Assembly (NCBI RefSeq): GCF_000695835.1
Contig: NZ_CP007521.1
Span: 124,001-188,000, forward strand
Direction: 5' to 3'
Length of the DNA stretch: 64,000 nucleotides
DNA from: Mycoplasmopsis californica
GTDB lineage: Bacteria > Bacillota_I > Bacilli_A > Mycoplasmatales > Metamycoplasmataceae
Below, one piece after another: positions 53,921 to 63,995 of the stretch. The position numbers were made by a program, and so were the translations under genes. Under the pieces are notes generated by a model. It searched no databases. It had not been told where the DNA came from and saw nothing but the letters and a program-made list of their open reading frames with translations. Each line of letters starts with the position of its first letter. The first letter of the stretch is position 1.

Positions 53921-54652
53921 ATGAATGAATTATTAGTTTATTTTTCTTATGCCAATAAGGGCAATAATTATGAAATATTTAAGGATTTAGTTAAAAAACG
54001 AAAAGTGGGCGAAGCACATATTAGATATGTATTAAACAATTTGGAAAAGGAAGGAATTAAGTATGTTACGGTTTTTGATTCAGAGTATCCAACATTGCTA
54101 AAAAATATCAAGTATGCCCCGTATGTACTTTATTACAAGGGGGATCTAAGCTTAGTAAACAAGGATTTGGTTACTTTAACAGGAGATGTAAGTAATATTC
54201 ACACTGAAAAATATTTTAATGGGTCTATAGAAAGCTTTATTAATCAGTTTAGCTTAATTACTTCCGATTTTACTAGTTTTGATCGCAAAATTACTCAACA
54301 GTTTAGAGATAAAAATAAAGGAATTGTACATGTTTTGGCAAGTGGCCATAATTATCTACCAAAAAATGCTCCGCTAGAAAATGAGCTATATATTAGTCAG
54401 TATCCGCCGGAGGTTAACCCCAAAATTGCTCGTTTTAAGGAGCGAAATGTAATAATTTCCGCTCTTAGTTCAAACTTAGTTATTTATGGAGCTAAGCAAG
54501 CTAGTGGCATTATTCATTTGGCAAATGCTTTTGCAGATATGAACAAGGAGGTTTATTGTTACCCGAGTTTAGACCTAGAAGATGGCAACAATTTTTTACT
54601 TAAAAATGGCGCAAATCTAATAACGCATGTTGCTGATGTAATAGGTTATTAG
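53921..54652 (+). CDS. dprA: DNA-processing protein DprA/Smf-like
   Basis: 243 residues, shorter than the usual 280-360. ATG chosen for GGAGG 6 nt upstream. The C-terminal half keeps the Rossmann-like DprA signatures: VHVLASG, LYISQYPPEV, RFKERNVIISALSSNLVIYG, GAKQASGIIHLANAFADMNKEVYCYPS. The first nucleotide-binding motif (GSR..S.YG) is replaced by TGDVSN. DprA loads RecA on incoming single-stranded DNA in transformation; in mycoplasmas the role is uncertain. No Trp codons. Confidence 0.85.
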   Translation: MNELLVYFSYANKGNNYEIFKDLVKKRKVGEAHIRYVLNNLEKEGIKYVTVFDSEYPTLLKNIKYAPYVLYYKGDLSLVNKDLVTLTGDVSNIHTEKYFNGSIESFINQFSLITSDFTSFDRKITQQFRDKNKGIVHVLASGHNYLPKNAPLENELYISQYPPEVNPKIARFKERNVIISALSSNLVIYGAKQASGIIHLANAFADMNKEVYCYPSLDLEDGNNFLLKNGANLITHVADVIGY

Positions 54653-54752
54653 ATTGTCATATTGATAAAATATGTCAAAATTCAGTGTTTTTCAGTAAAT
54701 TTTCAGTTTATAACTGTATAAAATTAAATATAAAAATTTTATAATATTAAAC

Positions 54753-54758
54753 TATAAT
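54753..54758 (+). promoter_or_regulatory. -10 box of the first YitT gene, leaderless type
   Basis: TATAAT 7 nt before the ATG at 54766; no ribosome site. Confidence 0.55.
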
Positions 54759-54765
54759 TATACTT

Positions 54766-55944
54766 ATGAACACACACGCAAGCAATGCTGATAGCAATAC
54801 CCAAATATCTAAAGATATTAAAGATTATAAAATGGGTGCACACGGTTATAAACGTCATAAAAACAACAATAAAGAATTTAAAGGATTTAAGGCACAGCGT
54901 TATTTTATTAAAACATTTTATATGTTTTTAGCTGCATTTTTGTTTAACTTTGGGTTAGTTGTATTTTTACGAAAATCAGAAACTATTCCTTCTGGTCTTT
55001 CTGGGATACCGATGTTAATTTCATTAGTTCATAAAGAAACAGCACCATATTTTGCATTAATGTATTTGGCATTCAATATTCCGTTGTTTGCGATATTTGG
55101 ATGGCGTATTAAGCGATCGTTTTCACTGCATACCCTTGAGTTTATGATTTTTCAAATTATTATTCAATTTTTCTTAACTTTTGAATTTGTAAAAGGAGCA
55201 TCTGCTGCGGGATGATTTGAAAAATACTTTAATATTGCTCCAGGGTGGGAACGTGAAATTACTATTAATGGCAACTTATATGAAAATCCAGTTACTTGGC
55301 CGATATTGGCAAATGGCCTAATTGGTTCTGTATTTGTCGGAGCATCGATAGCTGTCGCGTGGAAATTTGGTGGTTCAACGGGCGGTACTGATATAATTGG
55401 CTTTTACTTTTCGACTAGACGTAAAAAAAGTATTGGTGTGGTGTTATCAACGATTGCTATTTTTACTTCAATTGTTTTCTTATTAATATTTGCTTTTATG
55501 AAGCCACACGCGAACTCAGTAAAAGTTATTAATGATGTTGCAGAAGGTAAAAATATTCAATACTTTCAGACAACGAATGAACATGTATTTTTTGGAATGC
55601 GTGAAGTAACCTCATTTGTGTATATAGGTGTTGTGAATGGTCTTGTGTCTCTGTTGTATCCAAAATACAAAAAGGTGACAATGGAAATTGCTTGTGCCGA
55701 AAACTTCGATATTGTCTTGCAGTATTTTAGAGATATTCATTACTGACACGCTTACTCAATTCAAGAACATACAAGTGGGTACACAGGTAAAAAAGTGTAT
55801 AAATTAACCACAACACTACTAGTTTTAGAATGTAAAAATATAATTAAAGACCTACGAAACCTACATCCCCGTGTTTGAATATCGATAAAACCTGTCAAAT
55901 TAACAATCGGGCATTTTGATACGCGTTACGTTGATGAAGATTAA
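54766..55944 (+). CDS. YitT family membrane protein (DUF161/DUF2179)
   Basis: 392 residues. A 45-residue charged N-terminus precedes five to six helices; GGSTGGTDIIGFYFSTRRKK is the hallmark segment of the YitT family (DUF161). The C-terminal 90 residues form the cytosolic DUF2179-like domain. Function of the family is unknown; an exporter or regulator role has been suggested. A paralogue is at 62400-63560. Three UGA-Trp codons. Leaderless promoter; bidirectional terminator after it. Confidence 0.85.
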
Positions 55945-55976
55945 AAAATATGTAGCTTTGGTGGCTACATATTTTT
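55943..55976. terminator. Bidirectional terminator between yitT and smc
   Basis: Thirteen-base-pair stem (AAAAATATGTAGC / GCTACATATTTTT) with 7-nt loop; both converging genes end in it. Confidence 0.85.
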
Positions 55977-58959
55977 ATTCAGCAGGTTGTGAATCGAAGT
56001 CGATTTCTTTTTGTTCGTCTTTAACCATTTTTTTAGCTTCTGCTAATTCCAAGCTAAAGAATGTTGTTACACCACGATTTTGCATAGTTGCACCGAATAA
56101 TGCATCAACTCTGGACATTGTTCCGTGGCGGTGAGTGATAACTAAAAATTGTGTTTTAGCTTTTAGTTCTTGTAAATATTCAGCGTAACGAACAACATTA
56201 GCTTCATCAAGAGCGGCCTCAACCTCATCAAGAATACATAGAGGCAATGGTCGAGCTTTTAAGATAGCAAACAATAAGGAAATGGCAATTAGCGATTTTT
56301 CACCACCTGAAAACAGTTTAAGATTAGCAATGTTTTTACCTGGGGGTTGAGCTTTAATTTCAATTCCGGATTCAAGGATGTCATCAGGATTACTTCAATA
56401 TAATTCTGCCTTACCGCCTCCCATCATTGTCCCAAATACTTCGTTAAATGGAGTATTAACGTCATTTACAATATTGGTTAGACGAGTAACTATGACTTTA
56501 TCAATGTCAGCAATAGCTTTTTCAAGTGTAGCTTTAGCTTGTGATAATTCTTTAAATCCATTGTCATATTTATTGAAACGTTCTTCTTCTTCTTTTAAAG
56601 CTTCCAATGACTCAAGGTTAACATTACCTAGTTTATCAATTTCTTCGCGAAGGTCACGAACAATTTCTTGTGCAACCTCGTGTGGCATGTTTAATTTATG
56701 TTCTAAAACAGCAGACTCAAAAGTTAATTTATATTGCGTAGCAAGACGCTCTCTCGATTGAGAAACAATTAATTCTGATTTAGTTTTGTCTGAAAGTTTT
56801 TGTGCATATGAGTGTGATAAATTATTCATTGAGCTAATATCATCATCTTTTGCTAAATTAAGATTAGTTAGCTCAGCGTTTATAACTTTAGTTTGTTTTA
56901 ATAAAGCGCTTAATTCTGTTTCGATTTCGGTTTTGCGGATTTGCAATGATTGTAAATCATTAGTTTTTGAGTTTTTGTCTTGTTTAGCCTCATCGCTATC
57001 AAGTTTAACTACTTCAGCATTTAGATTTTGTAGTTTTATGTTAAATTCATCGATTTTTGCTTGAATTGCGTTGCGTTTATTGGCTTCAACCTGCAATGTA
57101 GTTTTTAATTCTTCTAAGATTGCGTAGTGTTGTTTACGAATATTACGTGCTTCAATTAACTGACTTTGAGCAAATTGTAGTTGAGATTGAATACCGGGTA
57201 GCAATTCTTTTAATCTCTTGATTTTGTCATCAAATCCAATTAAGCTTTCTTTTTTTTCTTTTACACCACCAACGATGACACCGCCAGGGCGGATAGTATC
57301 GCCATCCAAGGTTACAATCATATAACGCCGATCTAAAATGTGTGAAATTTTGTTAGCTTGATCAATATCGGAAGCAACAATAATATTCCCTAATAAGAAT
57401 TTTTTCACTACATCATATTGGTGTTCACAGCTTACTAAATCTGAGGCGACAGCAATGAATCCAGGATGACCTTGAATACCCAATAAATGGTCATCACGAA
57501 CTGATTTAGGTTGAATTGTAGAAAGCGGGATAAAGGTTGCCCGTCCTCCATTGTTTGATTTTAAAAAGTTTACTGCCTTAACGGCGGTTTCTGGTTTATC
57601 AACAATTCAGTGTTGAGCGGCACTTGCTAAAACCGTGTCAATTGCACGTAAATATTCTGGCTCAACCTTAATTAATTCAGCCACAGTCCCTTTTAAAGGT
57701 TTTCCAAAAAAGGCGCGGTTGTTCGCAATAGTTTTAGTACCATCAAAAATCAATGTTCCACTTTCTTTATGGTCATTTAGAATAGTGATTGTTGTTTGAA
57801 CTTTTGTCAATTGCGTGGCTGTGTTTTGTTCTTTGATTTGAAGTTCATTAATTTTACTTTCTGAATTTGTGATTGAGTTGCTTACTTCTTGAATTCGTTG
57901 TTTTAAAACTATAATAGAATTATTAACAATATTTAATTCTTTAGCCTGTGCTTTAGCTAATTTTTGATAAGCTTCAATTCTTTGTGTTGGTGAAGCTTCA
58001 ATATCTCCTTGGGCAATTAATTGCTCACGGGCACTTTCTTGATTTAAAACATTTTGAATATTGTCTAAACGTTTTTGTAATTCATTCAATTCAACTTGAA
58101 GTTTCTCGATTTTAGCTTCGGCTTCCGATTTGAATAAAGTACTTTGTGAAATTTTAGTTTTAGTAATAGCTATTCTTTGTTCGATCGCTGCTTTTGTTTC
58201 TTCAACACCCTCTAATTCAGCGCTTAATGCTTCATATTTTTCGCCAAAGGTTTTAATATTATCAACTAAAAGCCCAATTTCAACTTGTTTTAATTCTTCG
58301 GCTTTTTGAATATAAATTGTTGCTTTTTCAGCTTGTTTACGAAGTGGTCCAAGTTTTCTATCGATTTCTTTAATTGTTATTTCAATTTTTTCTAGACCTT
58401 CCTGAGTTTTAGCTAGTTTGCTGATTGCTTCTTTTTTCTTGAATTTATATTTTGAAACCCCAGCCGCTTCTTCGAAAATAGCTTTTCTTTGCTCAGGTGT
58501 AGATTGAGCTATATCAGAAACTGTACCTTGTGAAATAATAGCTAAACTTGATTTACCAATTCCTGACTCCATTGCTATTTCTAAAATATCTTTTTGGCGA
58601 CATTCTTCACCGTTTAAATAGTATTTGTTGCCACCAGCACCACGTTCTAACACACGTGAAATTGTAAATATTTCGTGTGGAATTGAATTGTTACCATTTT
58701 TATTGTCAAAGGTTAAGGTAACCTCAGCTCGATTCATAGCTTTCATGGTTTGAGAACCTTGGAAGATAACATCGTCCATTTTATCGCCACGAAGTTCCTT
58801 AGCGCTTCTTTCACCCAAAACTCATCTAATGGCGTCATTGATATTTGATTTACCAGAACCATTAGGCCCAACTATACCAGCAACTCCACCGTCAAAACTT
58901 AGTGCAACTGGGTCGGCGAATGATTTGAATCCGTGTGCTTCAACCTTAATTAATTTCAT
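55975..58959 (-). CDS. smc: Chromosome segregation protein SMC
   Basis: 994 residues. N-terminal ATPase half: KLIKVEAHGFKSFAD and Walker A GPNGSGKSN at about 32-40. Coiled coil about 170-480, hinge about 490-650 with DGDTIRPGG and VIVGG, second coiled coil to about 830, then signature LFSGGEKSL and Walker B LCILDEVEAALDE, D-loop and switch His in VITHRHGTM. Full length is slightly under the usual 1180 through shorter coils. It compacts the chromosome with ScpAB. GGAGGAGC precedes the ATG. Only three UGA-Trp codons interrupt it. Confidence 0.95.
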
Positions 58960-59309
58960 CGCTCCTCCTTGAATACATACATAATTTAAATTATATATTT
59001 TGATTTAAATATTATTTTAATATTTTATATTTATGTTGTGCCTGTGATTCATTTAAATATTTACATTTATATTTAAAAACTAAAAAATGAGTTTTTGCTG
59101 TTAATAGATACTTAAAACAACATTTTTTAATTTTTAACTTTTTACCTTGAGAGCAGACAAACTCAAATATGTATTTTTATAAGAAAAAAATGTGGAAATA
59201 TTGTGGAACAATTAACAAAAAAATAAAGTTTAGTAAAATAAATCATTATTAAGTATTTAAACTAAAAATTAAATCAACACAAAAAATCAAAAATAAGAGA
59301 GTGTGAAAT
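58960..59309. other. AT-rich intergenic region between divergent smc and lipoprotein genes
   Basis: 350 bp with no frame or hairpin that can be supported. It must hold the two divergent promoters; several TATAAT-like strings occur but none stands out. Confidence 0.5.
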
Positions 59310-60650
59310 ATGAAAAAAATTCTTTTAAAAACTTTAATATCATCCACATCCGTTGTATTTCCGTCAATGATTGTTGTCGCTTGCAATGAGACTGCAAAAA
59401 TTAATCCTGAGGATATATCAAGACAATCTGAAGAAAATAAAGGTATTAATGATCCACAAACTGAGCAAAAAAATCCTAACATGGGTAAGGAAGGTGATCA
59501 AACTAAAAAAACTGATACAGAGAAAGCTCAAGGCGAAAATAATGATAAAACTAAAGCTGGCAAAAAAGATTCCAACAATGGTAAAAATGGTGAGCAAGCA
59601 CAAAATGTAACGCCTAGTCCAGACAAAAAACAATCACTAAAAGATACACCTTCTACCAAACCTCAACCCGCACCTCAAAAACCGGCACCAAAATCAACAC
59701 CTAAAGCTCCAACACCGGAAAATAAGAAAAAGCAAAGTGGCACCCCTAACCCTATTTTAAAACCAGCAAAACCTGTTGCTCCGACCAAACAAACATCTCC
59801 GGATAAAAAAGGATCATCATCAACAACCAAACCAAACGTAAATAGTTCAGGTAAGGTTCAAAAAGATAAAAAGGATTTTGGTAAATCACAAAAAGTGCAA
59901 CCACAAGCTCCTAAAAACGAAAAAATGCAAGCAGACACACCAACTTCGCCCAAAAAGACTGAAAAAATCAATGAAAATAATTCTAAATTTGTACTAACCC
60001 CTGCAAAACACGATATCAATAAAGTCTTAAAAAACGAGATTGAAAAATTAGATAACAGTTTAAAAACACAAGTTATATCGTTAGGGAATGAATTGGTTAA
60101 ACCAGAATTTTATCAACAAGCTATTCAACTTCACACTTTTGTTTCCAATATACAAAAATTTTTCATTTCTAATAGGTTAGATGCAGCAAAAAAATATTTA
60201 GAACATTTCACTGTTAAAATTAATTCTGAAAAAGAAAAAATTAATAAGTTAATTGCCGGAAAAAACGGAGAACCAGGATTCGCCCAATCATTTGGTAACC
60301 TTGTAAAAACTTATGAAATGTACAAAAACTTTAGCTCATATATTCATAAAGTAGATAAGAATTCTAAACTAAATCAGCAACAACATAAGCATATTTCTGA
60401 TATTTTTAAAAAATACCAAAACAATAATTCCATTGAAAGAGAATATTTTGAACGATTATATTCTGATTATGACACCTTAACACTGAAGGAGCCTTCAAAA
60501 ATCGCAAATAAAAGTCAAATGGATTCTCTTCAAAAGAAAATGGCCGTTTTCTTAACGGAAATAGTAAATGAGTTTAATAAATCCATGCTTTCAAATCCAG
60601 AAACTGCAAAATATATTTATAATGAAAACAAAATATTTGAATTAAATTAA
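59310..60650 (+). CDS. Lys/Pro/Thr-rich surface lipoprotein
   Basis: 446 residues. Signal peptide with lipobox VVAC at residues 22-25. Residues 26-215 are low-complexity, rich in Lys, Pro, Thr, Ser, Gln (for example KPQPAPQKPAPKSTPKAP), a likely extended stalk that could expose the C-terminal domain beyond the surface coat. Residues about 225-446 are a helical globular domain (VLKNEIEKLDNSLKTQVISL onward) with no recognised family. No Trp at all. Such proteins are often variable between strains. Weak GAGAG ribosome site; own terminator. Confidence 0.8.
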   Translation: MKKILLKTLISSTSVVFPSMIVVACNETAKINPEDISRQSEENKGINDPQTEQKNPNMGKEGDQTKKTDTEKAQGENNDKTKAGKKDSNNGKNGEQAQNVTPSPDKKQSLKDTPSTKPQPAPQKPAPKSTPKAPTPENKKKQSGTPNPILKPAKPVAPTKQTSPDKKGSSSTTKPNVNSSGKVQKDKKDFGKSQKVQPQAPKNEKMQADTPTSPKKTEKINENNSKFVLTPAKHDINKVLKNEIEKLDNSLKTQVISLGNELVKPEFYQQAIQLHTFVSNIQKFFISNRLDAAKKYLEHFTVKINSEKEKINKLIAGKNGEPGFAQSFGNLVKTYEMYKNFSSYIHKVDKNSKLNQQQHKHISDIFKKYQNNNSIEREYFERLYSDYDTLTLKEPSKIANKSQMDSLQKKMAVFLTEIVNEFNKSMLSNPETAKYIYNENKIFELN

Positions 60651-60657
60651 TTTAATC

Positions 60658-60682
60658 AAAAAAGGCCACAAGGCCTTTTTTT
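60658..60682. terminator. Bidirectional terminator between lipoprotein and trpB
   Basis: AAAAAAGGCC / GGCCTTTTTT stem with a short loop, between convergent genes. Confidence 0.85.
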
Positions 60683-60687
60683 AGTTT

Positions 60688-61929
60688 TTATAAATGATTT
60701 TCTCTAAATTCCTCGATAAAGTCTTTGTAGTTTTCTAGAATATATGCCAAGTCTTTATCACCACGTCCGGATAGAGTAACAAGAATATCAATTTCTTTAA
60801 CTTGGTTCTGTTTAGCGATTTTAATAGCTTGTGCTAAGGCATGTGAAGATTCTAAAGCGGGTATGATACCTTCGCTTGAAGCTAAGATTAGGAATGCTTC
60901 TAATGCTTCATTATCCGTGATTACTTCATAGGTAGCTAATCCTTGTTGTTGTAGGTATGAGTGTTCTGGTCCAACTCCTGGATAATCAAGTCCGGAAGCA
61001 ATAGAATATACTTCGTCTGGATTACCGTCTTTATCAGCTAAAAGAATAGATTTAAAACCATGTAATATACCTGTTTTACCAAATGTTAGGGTAGAGGCAT
61101 GTTGACCGTTGATTGGCCCTTTTCCCAAAGGTTCAACACCGACTAGTTTTGTATCTGAGAATAAATAAGCTGTAAATGAACCGATAGCATTTGAACCACC
61201 ACCAACGCAGGCGACTACGTAATCAGGATCCTTATTGTATTTTGCATTGAATTGTTCTCTTGATTCTTCGCTAATTATTTTTTGGAAATTTCTTACCATT
61301 AATGGGAATGGATGTGGTCCTACAACGCTACCGATTGCATATAATGCAGTCTTATATTCTTTTCGATAAGCTTCAAAGGCAGAATCGACTGCTTCTTTTA
61401 GTGTTTGTGCTCCGTGAGTGGCTGGAATGACTTTAGCTCCTAATATTTTCATTTTTTCAACGTTAGGTTGTTGTTTGGCGATATCGACTGCTCCCATGTG
61501 AATTTCACATTCTAACCCAAAGTGAGCAGCGGCTAAGGCAACCGCTGCCCCGTGCGAACCCGCTCCGGTTTCAGCAATTAATTTTGTTTTACCTATCATT
61601 TTAGCAAACAATGCTTCTGCTAAACAGTGATTAGTTTTGTGTGAACCTCCTTCATTTAAGTCCTCACGTTTAATATGAATTCTAGCTTTGCCGTATTTAG
61701 CGGATAAATTTTGGCAAAAATAGATTGGTGTTGGACGGCCTTGAAAGTCTTTTCTAATTTTTATTAACTCATTTTTATATTCTTCAGTTTGCGAAATTTC
61801 TTTGTATTGCTGAGCTAATTGAGCAAAAATAGGTTCTAAGTCAGCTGGCAAATAAGCCCCACCAAATTCTCCGAAAAAGCCATCTTCATTAGGTGTGTTT
61901 TCTAAATATTTTTTTAATTTATCATTCAT
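60688..61929 (-). CDS. trpB: Tryptophan synthase beta chain TrpB
   Basis: 413 residues, full length, TrpB1 type. PLP Lys98 in KREDLNEGGSHKTN, catalytic Glu120 in AETGAG, phosphate loop GGGSNAIG, and SGRGDKD at the end. Ser125 replaces the usual Gln in AETGAGQHG. It joins indole and serine to make tryptophan; with trpA it would take indole from indole-glycerol phosphate. No other trp gene is in the window, so indole salvage is the likely role. The protein contains no Trp. AGGAA precedes the ATG. A leader ORF and a terminator-like hairpin lie upstream. Confidence 0.93.
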   Translation of the reverse strand: MNDKLKKYLENTPNEDGFFGEFGGAYLPADLEPIFAQLAQQYKEISQTEEYKNELIKIRKDFQGRPTPIYFCQNLSAKYGKARIHIKREDLNEGGSHKTNHCLAEALFAKMIGKTKLIAETGAGSHGAAVALAAAHFGLECEIHMGAVDIAKQQPNVEKMKILGAKVIPATHGAQTLKEAVDSAFEAYRKEYKTALYAIGSVVGPHPFPLMVRNFQKIISEESREQFNAKYNKDPDYVVACVGGGSNAIGSFTAYLFSDTKLVGVEPLGKGPINGQHASTLTFGKTGILHGFKSILLADKDGNPDEVYSIASGLDYPGVGPEHSYLQQQGLATYEVITDNEALEAFLILASSEGIIPALESSHALAQAIKIAKQNQVKEIDILVTLSGRGDKDLAYILENYKDFIEEFRENHL

Positions 61930-61958
61930 ATTTGTTCCTCATAGTTAATTATTTTTAC

Positions 61959-61983
61959 CAAAAATAAACATACTGATGTATGT
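61959..61983 (-). terminator. Terminator-like hairpin in the trpB leader
   Basis: On the minus strand ACATAC / GTATGT with ATCA loop followed by TTATTTTT, 39 nt before trpB. Could be an attenuator working with the leader ORF. Confidence 0.45.
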
Positions 61984-62048
61984 ATTTTGTTATTTAAAAT
62001 ATTTAATTAATATATGGATTAAATTAATTTTAAAAATAACAATAAAAA

Positions 62049-62114
62049 TTAATTTAAACTACGCCAGTAGAAATATGCTTGCATTTGAAAACAATCGAAC
62101 TTTAATTGTTGCAT
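62049..62114 (-). CDS. 21-residue leader peptide upstream of trpB
   Basis: ATG with a strong AAGGAG 6 nt upstream. The peptide has aromatic residues near its end (QAYFYWRSLN) with one Trp coded TGG, unusual in this genome. It lies between a consensus promoter and a terminator-like hairpin ahead of trpB, the position of a regulatory leader peptide. Whether ribosome position controls the hairpin is unproven. Confidence 0.5.
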   Translation of the reverse strand: MQQLKFDCFQMQAYFYWRSLN

Positions 62115-62159
62115 ATTTTCTCCTTCAGATAGTCGCTCGATGGCAACATTACTAAAATA

Positions 62160-62187
62160 ATTTTACTAAATTTGTATAAATGGTCAA
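62160..62187 (-). promoter_or_regulatory. Promoter of the trpB leader
   Basis: Minus strand -35 TTGACC (62182-62187) and -10 TAAAAT (62160-62165), 16-nt spacing; start near 62153, about 40 nt before the leader ATG. The region 62188-62386 shows no gene. Confidence 0.55.
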
Positions 62188-62386
62188 GAAGTTAAATTTA
62201 GATTGTTTGATTTGCATTAAATGAATTTATACACAAAAATTGCTGAGTTTCACATATTTTGCTAATTAAAATGCTTTTAAGCTTTTATTTAAAATCTTAA
62301 TTTTAGTGATTGCGCCCTAAAATTTTTAATATTGGAATTTTTGCCAGTAAAGTTGATTAAAAAGTGGAAACTAGGGTAATTTTACT

Positions 62387-62392
62387 TATAAT
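62387..62392 (+). promoter_or_regulatory. -10 box of the second YitT gene, leaderless type
   Basis: TATAAT 7 nt before the ATG at 62400; same geometry as the paralogue at 54766. Confidence 0.55.
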
Positions 62393-62399
62393 AATATTT

Positions 62400-63560
62400 A
62401 TGCATAAAAATAAACGGAATGAAGAGCACACTCAAATCACAGAAATAACAAGAAGCCGTGTTAAGCAATCATTTTTGCATTTTGGTTCATTATATCGTGT
62501 TAAATCATTGGGCTGGCAGATTGCAGTATCTGTTGTTTTAGGGCTTTTATTCGGTGTTGTTGAATTTGCACTTTTGCAAATTACGGGTATGTATCAGTTA
62601 GGCATTGGAGCTTTAGCTCAGGGAGTAGCGCGCTTTGTACGAATATATAATAATAGCTTGTGACTTTTTAATGTTCTATTTTGATTGGTAAGTTTTTTAG
62701 GTAATGTCCCCTTGTTTATATTTGCGTATTTTAAAATAAACAAGCGTTTTGCACTGCTTAACTTTGTGTTTTTGATTACATCAACACTGAGTGGTTTTAT
62801 AACTGCTTGAATCCCAGAAAGTAAAGAATGATTTATATTTGGCGACCCTAATACTGTTTTGAATGCACAAGACGGTGTTACAAATGTTTTAGCAAGGGTT
62901 GAAATAGGTCTTTGAGAAGTTGGTCAATTGCGTGAATTTTCAATCTTTTTATACGCAATTCTGTATGGAACATTGCAAGCAATATTCAACGCAGCTTTAT
63001 TAATAACTGAATCATCGACAGCTGGTTTTGATATTATTGCTATTTATTTAGCTAAGAAAAAGTTTCGAGATCTCGGCAGCGTTTTTTTAATTGTACACCT
63101 GGTTTGTTTAACAGTAGCTAACTTGATGGGAACATATATTCCAGCTGCCGTGGCTCTATCGGGCCAAAAGACTAATTTAACATTTAGTCCTTGAGCTCTC
63201 CAAAACTTTTTCTCATTAACTTTTGTTGCCGGTATTTTAATGATTGTTGTCAATGCGTTAATTTTGAATATTTTATTTCCAAAATTTAAAGTAGTTAAGG
63301 TTGAAGTTTATTCACGTAAGGTTAATGAAATCCAGAATTTAATTTATAGTTCAAGAAAATCAATTTACGTTACGACAACTATTCAGGGTACAGGGGGATA
63401 CAGCAAAAAAACTCAAAATATACTGATAACTAACTGTCTTTACATTGATGCAGCGGACTTATTGGCACTGGTAAAATCCATTGACCCCGATGCTTTTGTT
63501 TCGGTTATAGACATTAAAAAAGTAGATGGATATGTTTTTACCTCGCAAGCACGACGGTAA
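62400..63560 (+). CDS. YitT family membrane protein, second paralogue
   Basis: 386 residues, same architecture as 54766-55944: charged N-terminus, about six helices with ITESSTAGFDIIAIYLAKKK matching the GGSTGGTDIIGFYFSTRRKK hallmark (first Gly replaced), and a C-terminal DUF2179-like domain (SIYVTTTIQGTGGYSKKTQN). Sequence identity to the paralogue is low, so the duplication is old. About seven UGA-Trp codons. Function unknown. Confidence 0.83.
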
Positions 63561-63704
63561 AAAAATTCAAAGCAATAAATAAAACTGTTGGTATTTTAAA
63601 TTTGTGTGTAAGTTTAATATAAAATCAGTAATTTTTGCAACTTTTATTTAATATCCATAATTTTGTATAAAATAATATTAATAGCAAAATAATGAAGGAA
63701 AGCA

Positions 63705-63926
63705 ATGGCTGAAAAAGACTTAGCAACTACTTACCATATTACTCCGTACAACGGAAAATGACAAGTTAAAGGGGAAGGGAATACTCGCCCAACTAAATTA
63801 TTCAACACGCAAAAAGAAGCTATTGAGTATTTGAAAGAAATGAAAAAAAGACGAGAAGTTTCTGTCTTAGTTCATAGACCTTCAGGTCAGGTTCGTACTG
63901 GTTTCAGTAGTAAAAAGAAAAAATAA
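63705..63926 (+). CDS. DUF2188 domain protein
   Basis: 73 residues; GAAGGAAA precedes the ATG. Pattern YHITPYNGKWQVKGEGNTRP, KLFNTQKEAIEYLKEM, VHRPSGQV is that of DUF2188 (small alpha-beta domain, unknown role, often with RPTKxFxTQKEAI). A basic KKKK tail suggests nucleic-acid contact, which is inference. One UGA-Trp. Terminator overlaps the stop. Confidence 0.8.
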
Positions 63927-63955
63927 ATTTAATCGTTCCCGATTAAATTTTTTAT
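63925..63955 (+). terminator. Intrinsic terminator after the DUF2188 gene
   Basis: AAATTTAATCG / CGATTAAATTT stem with TTCC loop and T-rich tail. Confidence 0.8.
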
Positions 63956-63989
63956 TATTTACTATCAGTTTTTGTAGTCGTTGCTAGTT

Positions 63990-63995
63990 TATAAT
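63990..63995 (+). promoter_or_regulatory. -10 box at the window edge
   Basis: TATAAT 5 nt before the end of the window; presumably serves a gene that starts just outside. Confidence 0.4.
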
